Shown: piece after piece, positions 49,501 to 58,940 of the stretch
Position numbering within the stretch: position 1 is the stretch's first letter
How the letters are laid out: each line of letters starts with the position of its first letter
Source: Sphagnum compactum
Taxonomy: Eukaryota; Bryophyta; Sphagnopsida; Sphagnales
NCBI GenBank assembly: GCA_965153455.1
Contig: OZ234498.1
Location: 4,402,001-4,466,000 of the forward strand
Direction: 5' to 3'
Length of the DNA stretch: 64,000 nucleotides
Position numbers and translations under genes: made by a program
The notes under the pieces: model-generated
Told to the model about the DNA's origin: nothing
Databases searched by the model: none
The model's input: only the letters and a program-made list of their open reading frames with translations

Positions 49501-51713
49501 AAGGCACGGTTTAAACTGATCTCACAATCTTAACGAATGGAAAACCACTGTCAATTGCAATCGTTGCTGCCAATGCTGTCTTCCCACTGCACGCAGGAAA
49601 GAAAATTGATACAGACAAAAAGTACTCCTTACGTTGGAATAGAGAATTGTGATGACTAGCTCTGATAGCATGATGAAGTCTCCACAACTAGAAACGCCTC
49701 TTAACATGTGTAAATTGTGCCATTTGCTTTAAAAAATATACAGTGAGAAGAAAATGCAACAGAAGTGAATGTGTCCTTGGTGCTTCACACATGGTTGAGC
49801 AAAGCACCAGCATGGGACATTAGAGCATCTGCCACGGGTATGAATGTCTGGTAGCCTGTCATGATGTAATGAATGGACTGCATCCAAAACATCTAGCATA
49901 TACCTGCCATGAGGCCCTTCCAGGAGGCATGTGCGCAGAGGAATTCTCTCACTTTCCTTCAATTTCTCCACAAAAGTTTTGCCAGTCGCTAGCACATGTG
50001 CATGTCGCTCTCCACAATCCAGCATCCCATTCAGACTGTGATGATGGAACTGAATGAGTATCCTTGCAAGGTGTACTGCTATTACATTTTAGTGTAATGC
50101 TCACACCAAACACAAAGCAGAACGCTATCACAAGGACTCTAATAATTACTGGCTGTCAACACAAAACCATGCTCAGAAAAGAAGTTGCAAGAGAATGGGA
50201 ATAGCAGATGAACCTGAACAACTCACGAGTGTTGATGGCATCATCAAATGCAGGTTTCACCTTATCATGAGCTTCCAAGAAATCATTCATGGTCAGATTG
50301 ATGATGCCAGACATTTTGCTGAATTATTCACAAAGAAGTAACTGGGATTAGCAGAATACAAAGCAACTTCATGAATACAAAGAGTATCAGCACCTTTTGA
50401 TTTCTTGCTGCTGGACATTGTTACCCTTTCAGCATATGCACGCAGCGATGCAAATCATCTTAGGACTTCACAGCTGGTTGTACAGTCTTGCACACTCTCA
50501 ATTGCACTTGGTTGGGTTGCTGATACTTCTAAGAAGCAGAATGTGCTCGGACTTTGCACTCTCAAATGTCACATACTGTGAATTCCCCAAAACATCACTC
50601 ATGGGAAAAGGATACACTTGGAACGTACGTACCATGACCTGATAACAGCAAATTGTTTTGCGCTCTCCACCAAAGCTTCCAATTCTGCTGGACTGAAGTT
50701 CTCTATTCTTGATGCTGCACAGACCACTGTGCTCAATAATCAGCTCGCCATTGCCTACAAATAGATTGCACAAATTAGAGAGTCCTAGGAACAATAGATC
50801 CTCCGAATTTCACCTCCTTATCTTTGTTCTAAGAATTCCTTCAGGATGTGCTAGAGGAAAGAAACGCATTGAAGCTTCAACCCACAGACGACACTGCGAG
50901 GGGAAAGAACACAGAGCAGAGTACCAAGTTCTTCCACGCTAACGACCGCACAAAGAAATGAGTTCTTCTTCATGTTGCTACATTCGGTGCTGAGGATTTG
51001 GAAGGCCGTTTTCTCATCTGGTGGTCGAGTTTCAAATTGCGCTTCGACACGTCTGAATCAAAATCCAGAGTCAATTCAGCACCAGATGCTACTGTACAAA
51101 GCCAAAGCAACATCTGGATTGAGATAGATATAAATGGCCCCCTCCATTCAAGATGCAGTGTTGCACGAGCGCTGCGCTCTATCCTAAAGATACAATTCAA
51201 ACAAGTGCACTTGGTACCGTGAAGCAGTCTCGTCGAGCTGGAGCTCCGCTGTGTTTGTCATTCCGATGAGCAAAATGTTGTCGAGAACTTCTGTGTAGAA
51301 GGCGAAAATCTAACATTTTAGTTGGTACTTCTCTGCCTTATAAGAGCAAGCTCCAACTCAAGTCTAATACCAAGGATAGGAAAGGATCCGAGCAATGAGA
51401 ACTTCAAGACATGATCACACTCAGCTAGAGCTTCCAGGCTGCAGTAAAAAATCGAATAACACAGATGCACACAGAGTACCTTAGTAATCTGCTTATCAGC
51501 AATGATACGTCCGCCGTCCTTGGTGTGTGCGTCTCTTTTCTCAAGCTTCTTGGAAAACGAGATTGTAGACTTAGACCCTTTCTCCCCACTTCCGAAAGGC
51601 AAAAATTGAGCTAGGATTCTCCGGATCCTTCTGCCGAGGACTCGGATTTCTGCACTCTCTATCTTTACTCTCGCTCTATTGACAGCCCCTCCTCCGTCTC
51701 TTCGTTCGCACAA
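46559..51713 (-). CDS. NSF-like vesicle-fusion ATPase, D1 tail plus complete D2 (right copy)
   Basis: This mirror copy of the left NSF-like gene has more of D1. Proposed exons from 5' to 3' are 51713-51480, 51309-51218, 51052-50925, ~50717-50633, ~50429-50398, ~50319-50215, ~50062-49904, 49586-49526, 49314-49255, 48136-48078, 47720-47633, 47505-47380, 46959-46891 and 46684-46559. The first exon opens with ATG at 51713 and is in phase with the next. The third encodes RVEAQFETRPPDEKTAFQIL and NMKKNSFL, clearly the NSF D1 segment that normally reads LEVQ..LPDE..R.QIL..NSFL. D2 keeps Walker A (GPHGSGKT) and the LDDIER Walker B, and the C-terminus reads LQRINT. DCGERHAH replaces left DCGEPHAH and is closer to remembered plant NSF. 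As on the left, the N domain and the ATP-binding half of D1 are missing, so this is a 'D2-only' NSF relative rather than full NSF. Whether it is expressed is unknown. Confidence 0.8.
48137..49254 (-). repeat. Interspersed repeat pieces inside NSF-like intron (right arm)
   Basis: Right-arm counterpart of the repeat pieces in the left NSF-like intron. It has the same flanking exons (49255-49314 and 48078-48136) and the same AT-rich middle, differing by substitutions and small indels. The repeat therefore entered the intron before the segment was duplicated. Confidence 0.7.
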
Positions 51714-51726
51714 TTTGTTTGAGGCA

Positions 51727-51875
51727 CTCGGCTTTGGTGTACAAGTCTGTGGAGTCGTATGACTAAGGGTGCGGTTGGAGGCAATCGGCTTTGGTCGACA
51801 AGTCTGTGGAGACGTTGGTGCGGTTCGTGCAATCGGCTTTGGTGGACAAGTCTGGAGTCATATGACTAAGGGTGC
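51727..51875 (-). repeat. Three direct copies of ~50-bp unit (CGGCTTTGGTNNACAAGTCT)
   Basis: Copies containing CGGCTTTGGT, then GTACAAGTCTG, CGACAAGTCTG or GGACAAGTCTG, start at about 51729, 51787 and 51833. Two of them end in TATGACTAAGGGTGCGGT. The left arm has one diverged counterpart at most. It lies just upstream of the right NSF-like start. Confidence 0.75.
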
Positions 51876-51888
51876 GGTGGTGATCTTA

Positions 51889-51920
51889 CCGTTGAATCAG
51901 ATCGTAATCTGATTCAACGG
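51889..51920. repeat. Perfect palindrome, 14-bp arms
   Basis: CCGTTGAATCAGAT and ATCTGATTCAACGG flank a 4-bp CGTA centre. The left arm has only the single-sided version (GCCGTTGAATCAGATCGACG at about 18348), so the second half arose by local inverted duplication after, or during, formation of the right arm. Confidence 0.85.
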
Positions 51921-53227
51921 CTTGGATGCACAGTGTTGGCAAAAGCTGAAAGCGCAGGTGGTGGCGGACCAAGGGACCTATTTCCCCGCCGATTGGGGGA
52001 TGAATCGGAAGCTTTGTTGGCAGTAGCGGTTTCATGAATTCGTCGTAGCGTGCTTTGTGTGTAGGTGTTGGGCGCAGATTTGTTTGGACACCAGAAACTA
52101 GGGAGGCTCCCCTTCGATCCGGCCCCACTTAAGTATTCGGTCAGCGATCGATCTACACTTTATCGGGTATTACTTTGACAAAAAGTAATATTCTATCACT
52201 CTCCTTCTAGGTACATCCAGATTTCATCTAGGTAGGCTTTTCCATATTTCAAACCCAATTTCAATAGTCTATCTTGTTTGTTTTGAACTAGTAACTGGAT
52301 CACTTGTCACATGTGATGTTTGCCTTGGCAATGGTGACAGAATTGCATGTGCAATGGAGAGAATAAAAATTGTGTGTCAAAATTTTATGCAGATAAACTC
52401 ACCTTCACACTGTTTATAACATTAGGAGGTTCTCAAATAAGGTTTTACAAAAACAAACCCTGACGAATAGCAGATGATTATTACAAAATCTGAAAGAAAT
52501 TGATTGGTGGTTAGATTAGATTCTCAAATGGGCAAATTGATACCAGGCAAACCCTGATACATCAGTAAATTTTGGGTATTTTATACCCAGTGCGTAACAA
52601 AAAAAAAATTAGTGCCATATATATCTTCCCTGCTAGACATTGAAAGAAGGGACGATCTAGGCAAGACAGGTCCAAACCAAGCCTTAACTCAACTTCTAGA
52701 CCTCCATGATTGATCTTTGATATCTAGCACTGGATTCCCTACCCAACGTATGTTGTGGGATAGTGTGACAGTGTGAATCACATTATTTAGTTTGGGGGAC
52801 TTCCATAGTTTGTTCCTTTTGATGGTGGGCATCTTTGATTGGTCCATAAAAATAAAAAATAAAAATCTTGCTTTGTAAGACCCCCAAAATTGGAGATCAT
52901 GGAGTCTGACCATGTGGCCTAGTTGTGTAAGTGAAAAGACTAGAATTAGTTTTTACCTCAACAACCATGTTGCAAATTGATCCAAAACAAAAATTTCTCA
53001 TTGCTTTTCATTTTCCTCCTGGCTTTCTTTCTTGGGGAAGCCCTAAGGGAAGACATGATCTTCATGTTCCTATAATGACCTGCCAGAAATTTTGCAGTGT
53101 ATCTGGAGGTAACATTATAATGCATATTTTTTCATTCAGGAGCAGGCATGGCATTTCGTTTTTTATAATCCCCCCCTCCTGTTTCGCCTTGGTTTCTCCA
53201 CTGAATTTCTGGCAGGTCTGTATGTTG

Positions 53228-53255
53228 GGTAAAGCCCTCAGTCGAGGGCTTTACC
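53228..53255. repeat. Hairpin, 12-bp perfect arms
   Basis: GGTAAAGCCCTC and GAGGGCTTTACC flank AGTC. A diverged echo, CTCGACCTAGGGCTTTACCC, follows at about 53308. No T-run follows, and this is eukaryotic nuclear DNA, so it is not a bacterial-type terminator. Confidence 0.75.
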
Positions 53256-53469
53256 AAAATTGAGCCCACACTTGATTGTCTTCTACCACACCCTTATTTT
53301 GGTAATGCTCTCGACCTAGGGCTTTACCCTACACAAACAAAAGCAAACAAAGAAGAAAATATTAGAAAGGACAACTTTCAAACCCAAGCAAATTTTTTAA
53401 AGAAAAAAAAGCAGGAACAACTCTCAAAATAAAGAAAACAAAGAATTAAAAAATAATCAAAAAAAGAAA

Positions 53470-53583
53470 GCAGTAAATTGATGAAGATGGCTGATAAAAT
53501 TAGAAAATATTCCAGATTCTCTGGTGCAGTAAATTGACGAAGATGGCTGATAAAATTAGAAAATATACCAGACTCTCTGGTGC
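53470..53583. repeat. 57-bp tandem duplication
   Basis: Two adjacent copies share CAGTAAATTGA, GAAGATGGCTGATAAAATTA and TCTCTGGTG, with three or four substitutions. The event looks recent. Confidence 0.85.
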
Positions 53584-54889
53584 CTCCCATTTGTGTGTAA
53601 CTTCTTGCTTCGTTGTCATGCTCCGCTTCAAAACAAAAAGATTCAACATGTTAGTAATGCTCACATGACACGAAGAAAGTACTAAAAAATACTGCAGTAC
53701 TTTTGTATCAGCTAGCTTTACTTGGCTTGTTCATAACTTGTGGCATACGTTGGACATGGAAACTTTTTAAATTTCAAAATTGAGAGAGCATTTTTGGGTG
53801 TCTAAGTTGTGTTTATTCCATGTAGTTACTAGATGGTGGGGACGATTGGTTTGAAGCAAAAGAGGACTTGGCTGTGAAGAAGAATTGCATGTGCAGTTTG
53901 TGACACACTAACTAGGTTACTTGCTATTCAAGTACAGATCAAAATAACTCACAATGTGCACTGTCGCCATGGTGAATGGTGATAGTAGGGTAGCCAGACC
54001 AGTCACCGAACACTTAAGCACTCAGAGAAAAATAACAGCCAATCTAGTGTTTAGCTCGTCCTACTCTTCAAGTACTTTCTAAAAACAGCTCTGGGCGCAT
54101 CCATAGCCACTTAGATCACATCAAATGGTGGAGAAATGATGGAGATATGCCCATTCAAAGTATGGGTCCTTTAAAAGTTGGAAAAGGTACAAAGCAAACA
54201 CATAGGGGACTGATCAGCAAACACATCATACTGCATGATCAATCTTCAATCTGCTGACAAGTGGACAACCTACATCATGTTTTCAAGCTGAATGGATGCC
54301 CAAACTAGCAACTTTTTCATACAAAATAGTTCATCATTCATGAAGGGCCAAGAACAAAAATCTCAAAAGAGAGACCAATCAACAATCATAGCAAAAGAAT
54401 TGTTCCCTTAACCCTAATTTCTTAAACTACTATGGGTGCCGCAAAATTAGGGTAGCAGTTTCCCTCATGTGCACTGCAACAAGGATTGTTGAGGTTTGTT
54501 GTCTTTCAACGTCCAACTCCCTAGTGTCATTGAGGCGTTCCTTCCCTTAGTGTGTTTACACTTTTTGTGTTAGAGGAAAGATGTTTCTGAACCTACCTAA
54601 TAATCATTGCCAAGTTTTTTTGAGCTTTTACATTGTGTTATTTGCTTCTGGAACCTAACTAACTATTGCTCATGTGTGTGTATGGTGTGAAACAAAAGAT
54701 GCTTAAAGGTTTTTTAGTTTTTTTTTCAATTTCTTCTTTGCACATTGTGTTTGAGTTTTTTGGGTTACAGGTTTTAATTGATTGCAAGTGCTCTTTCAAG
54801 TTCCTTTCTTTCTAGTTTGAACTTTCTCACAGTTGTTCTTTCCCTTTTGCCATCTATCTCACTCTCTCCCTGGTGATCGTGCCTTCTCC

Positions 54890-55645
54890 CCTCTATTGCC
54901 TCTAAACTAACATGTGAACCATGTCCATCTAGAGCTAATAGATGACAGTTGCTTGGAGAAATACCACCACCTCTTGAAAAATGATAGAATTCTTTGGATA
55001 AGAAACTTGTGATTTGGCTTGTATAAGGATGTCAAGTTTTGATAGAACAAGTTGCAAGAGCTAGCAGTCAAACCTTGGGCTCTATTGATGTCCAGTCTTT
55101 CTACAAGAGAGATGTTCAACTTTGGATGCACGCATTTAAACCAGTACCACCATGAGTCCCCAAACAACCCATTTTGAACTGGGGTGGGTTGGGTTTGAAT
55201 CACTTCTGCCACCTTCCATTTGAGTTCCTGTAGTTTTATGGAAAGCCCACATTCCTACATACTCAAAACCCATACAACAATAGCTTCTTCTTCTTTTTTA
55301 GTTAATACACATGGTGGTCCAATTTTCTTGCTTCTGGTCTTCCCATATAGGTGGTCAAAAAACGAAGTTACAAGTATGCCCCAGATCTTGTTAGCCCGCT
55401 ACAAAGAAGTTATGCTTTTTTCAACTGCATCCATGGCTGCTTCTAATGATTCACTTGACCATTTGCCTCTTGGATTTTTAGCAAGTACCCTATTTGTTCT
55501 TATTAACCTTTGTATTGTTTTTGATTTAATTTGAGGAAGGACATTTTCCTTGTCTACTTTTTGTTTGTCTAACACCCCACTTTGTCTCCTACGAGGGACG
55601 TTGAACATCATGATGCTCCTAGTTTTCTTGGACCCAACCTCCAAA
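54890..55645 (-). pseudogene. Tigger/pogo-type DDE transposase remnant
   Basis: The minus-strand reading, with stops, runs from VPRRRQSGVLDKQKV and GKWSSESLEAAMDAVEKSIT (Psq-like N-terminal HTH). It continues through a segment ending VTSFFDHLYGKTRSKKIGPP and VLTKKEEEAIVVWVLSM. Next comes GDSWWYWFKCVHPKLNIS with FYQNL (CENP-B-type HTH), and finally GGISPSNCHLLALDGHGSHV (DDE core second-Asp block). This is the order seen in Tc1/mariner-pogo (Tigger) transposases. In-frame TAG stops interrupt it, the first-Asp block is deleted between 55019 and 54960, and the C-terminus is lost after SLEAIE. It is inactive. Confidence 0.75.
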
Positions 55646-57240
55646 AGCCTGGTGGAATGCGTTCAGGCCCCATTAATGGTACTCCCTTATTTTTCCTATG
55701 TTCAATCCAAGAAAACAATAAGTGTGTTAATTAAAGGAATTTGTGCAATCCGTGTGTTAAAACACTAGTGTTGATTAGATCAAAGATGTTTACAAAATTA
55801 GTCCAATCTAAATTTTCATTTGTTGTTGTTATGTAAGCTATAGGAGTGTATTTAATTGTACGTTATGCTCGAACTTTAACAAATCTGCACTAACCTATTG
55901 GTTTTGCACTTTTTTCTATTACAAGGACAACTAATTTAACTATCCATAAAAAATAAATGAACTTGTTGAAACTTTCCTTGTAAATCTTGTCAATATATGC
56001 AATTATGCTCTCATCTTGGTGACTGTCTGTCTTGGGTAATTCTAGTATCTCTTCTTTCACAATCTGCAACACCTTTTTCCTTTTGTTAAGCAACTTTATG
56101 GTTTACACTTTCATTTTGCTAAGTAACTCAATCTTCTCTTCTTTGACTAATGTGTTTGAAATCTATGCTTTCCTTAGGCATTTGTGATTTGAACAAAACT
56201 GCATTAGGACATAACAAGTCTAAGAATGCTTGAAGTTCATCTTCCACATGTTGTGGTAGTCTAAACATGTCCACTTACAATTGAACGAAATTAAGTTGAA
56301 TGCAATATAATTGTATTTAGGTTGTCAACATTCTGATTGTGATGGGTTGTTTTGGCGGGAAAGAGACTTAGGAATTTTTTAGATCCTTAGGTTCAAAAAC
56401 TTTGCAATTTAATGTGTTCCTAGAGTCCTTTAATGTGTTGTACCCATTTCAACCCTAAAATTTGTATCATCACCAAACACTAAAAAGCACATAATGGAGT
56501 TCATTGTTTGTAAATCTACCCTAAATCACACCTTACACCAAACACCTAAAGCTCTAAGTACACTTGGATTTTTTAGATTTGCAAAATGTATGTGCATTAC
56601 TTTGTGATGTATATGAGCCCATGTCCAAACAAGTTTGTCCAATAGTGTGGTTAATGGCCATATAGATGTACACACATATGTGTGCTATAATATTCTTAAA
56701 ACCTTCGTCAACAACCACCTTCCACTAAAATTCTCTGATGCTCCCATGACCAAACATAAATCCAATGTCACTTGTTGGAACTATAAAAAATGCCAAACAC
56801 AATTTTGTATCACCAAACATTCAATGATAGGGCAACGTATGAATAGCCATAGGGCCATCCTTATTTGCTACCCCCCCCCCCTCCCCCAGTAGGGATTATT
56901 CTGGGTGTTTGGTCATGGGTAGTGTTCGGTCATAGGGCAGGCTATCCTATTTGTATAGGGGACCAGATCACCCGGGCAGGTTATTGCATGTACTTTCAGC
57001 TTGATTGCCCATGCACATTGTCTTAGTGGCCGAGTTCCGGTTAAAATTTTCTGTCTACCAGCTAGGAACTGCCAACTTGGACACCCTTCAGCCAGAGGGG
57101 TTTTGGTTGTCAATTGCAATCTGGTAGTTGAGTGCCGAAATATTTTTTTTTTTTGCCCCCATGATTTAACATGTAAACATGTAAATGTTTTCACCTCTCC
57201 TAGTGTTACATTGGTGTGATCCTTAATTAGTTAGTTCATG
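55646..57240. other. Gene-free stretch
   Basis: Short frames at 55890-56093, 56635-56892 and 56913-57219 have no recognisable domain. A C-rich run lies at about 56870-56886. The part adjoining 55645 may be non-coding flank of the decayed transposon. Confidence 0.45.
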
Positions 57241-58180
57241 GGTGCCCTCATAACTTTTTACTTTCTTTTTGAAAGAGCCATATCCATTGGCTGATCAGCA
57301 ATAATTTTTGGAAAAATTAGCACTCCCCAATGGGGGCACCTCTTTGGACCTCCAGTTGCAAAATATACACAAATATATTCCAAAGCAACCGACCTTTTCC
57401 ATTTATATACCTATGTGAGAGTTGAACTTTGGGCAAACCATATGGGATAAAATTGAGGTGCTATTGGGAACGCCTTAGGGAACAACTTGGGAAAGAGGGA
57501 GAAAACCAAAAAATAACTCCCCCCGTTCCACCCCAAAAGGAAAAACCAGGGCCCATTATGATTGCATGCTGAGCCTTCCCATTGGATGCATGCACCATTT
57601 TCGACCTGGGCTATTGGCAGGGGCAGAATTTTGAGGACGTAAGTGCCCCCATTATAATCCGAGAGTACGCATCATTCTGTTTCATATTAATTAGTTGAGG
57701 GTGCCTCACAAGTTCAACTTTTTTTTTTGTTGCAATGAGCCAAATTGATTGGCCCATCACAGAAAAAAGTTGAAACTAAGGAGGCTCCCCAAAAAAGAAG
57801 ATTCGATGGAAAGATGGAGCACCTACACCTTTGGCCCACCTACATAGGTGAGGGGAGAACTTTGGACAAAACATATGGGATTAAAGCGAGGTGCTATTGG
57901 GAACAAAATGGAACCTAGGGACATATCGGGAATCTGATGGGAACCCATTGAGAACTTGAATGGAACATGTTAGGAACAAAGGAAAAATGAAAAAAATCCT
58001 CTAAACCCTAAACCCCCACCCAAACGTTAAAAGAAAAAGAAATCAAGGCAGTTTGAGTGCATGCTGAGCTGCATTGGCTCCATGAAATTTCTATTTCCAA
58101 AACTTTTCGTCACCATTTTTGGACTGGACTATTACCCCCATTTTAAACTGGGGGTACTTATTTATTAAGCATCCTTCTGT
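57240..58180. repeat. Diverged tandem duplication, ~440-510 bp unit
   Basis: Blocks recur in order. ATATGGGATAAAATTGAGGT at about 57440 matches ATATGGGATTAAAGCGAGGT at about 57872, both followed by GCTATTGGGAAC. A CACCATTTTCGACCTGGGCT block near 57590 matches CACCATTTTTGGACTGGACT near 58110. ATTGGCTGATCAGCA matches ATTGGCCCATCACAG. Low similarity indicates an old event. Confidence 0.6.
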
Positions 58181-58803
58181 TTGTCAGGAGGTCCAAATTC
58201 CGACACTCGTAAATCGTCAATGTGCTGTACCACCTATGAATCCCTGCAATTGGGTCATAACTACAATTCTTTTGGACCTGGATACATTTCCAGCACTTTG
58301 GGAATTCAATGTGGGCAATATATGTTTCAGGAAAAACCCTGCATCATGGTCAGGACTCAGTACCTAGATCTTTGCAGGTAGACCAGACAGAAAATAGGAA
58401 TACCTTTCTTCTCAGATACCATTGATGATCACATCCAAATAGAGGTTCTCTTTTCAATAAAGGCACAGATAAGGGGAGATCTGAGGCCCACTTTAGAGCA
58501 GGGTCCAGGGTCCAATTTCCTATGAACCAATTTGGAGTGATTAGAAGCAAATTGAATCCTTGAGTTCGACTCTACGTTGGTCCTAGCCTGATTCTTGGTT
58601 CCCCAAATCAGGAGCTCTCCTTTTAGCACTGTTTTCTGGTCCAAACCAATTGATTTTCCCTCCAAAACAGGTGCCATGTAGGTTTAGCCTCAATTTGCCA
58701 CTTTTTGGTCTTGGACCCTTGTCTAAAGGCCTTGGGACCAATTTAAAGCTTTTGACCAATAAGATTGCTTGACTTCATTGGTCCCCAGACCTTGGACTCT
58801 TGT

Positions 58804-58940
58804 CTTAGGGAGTAAGTGTAAGAACCCTGCCCCACCTACTAGACCTACTTGTGTCAATGATGTACTTTGTGATAATGATCACAGGTTCATGACACAAGTA
58901 GGTCTAGTAGTGGGGCAGGGTTCTTACACTACTCCCTAAG
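58804..58940. repeat. Foldback element, ~51-bp arms, 33-nt loop
   Basis: The left arm (58804-58856) reads CTTAGGGAGTAAGTGTAAGA, ACCCTGCCCCACCTACTAGA and then CCTACTTGTGTCA. The right arm (58890-58940) is its near-perfect reverse complement. A foldback transposon or MITE is plausible; I see no clear target duplication. Confidence 0.85.

Larger units (their letters stand above)
36012..52035 (-). repeat. Right arm of inverted segmental duplication
   Basis: This is the mirror copy of 18190-31573, about 2.6 kb longer. The extra length comes mainly from segments absent on the left: about 41197-42219, about 43614-43980, about 44105-45245 and about 50950-51217. Gene order along it (from 52 kb down to 36 kb) is the NSF-like gene, polyubiquitin remnant, the small Asp/Gln-rich ORF on the opposite strand, and the 5' part of the unknown gene. 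Confidence 0.95.
52036..54890. other. Gene-free stretch
   Basis: No credible coding region. Small repeats are listed separately (53228-53255 and 53470-53583). Confidence 0.5.

Noticed and set aside
18190-52035. Explanation of the inverted arms as an assembly artefact
   Set aside because: Not excluded, but disfavoured: the arms differ by many scattered substitutions, independent indels in both directions and different tandem expansions.
53228-53255. Hairpin as a transcription terminator
   Set aside because: There is no T-tract and no upstream gene, and intrinsic terminators are not expected in nuclear DNA.
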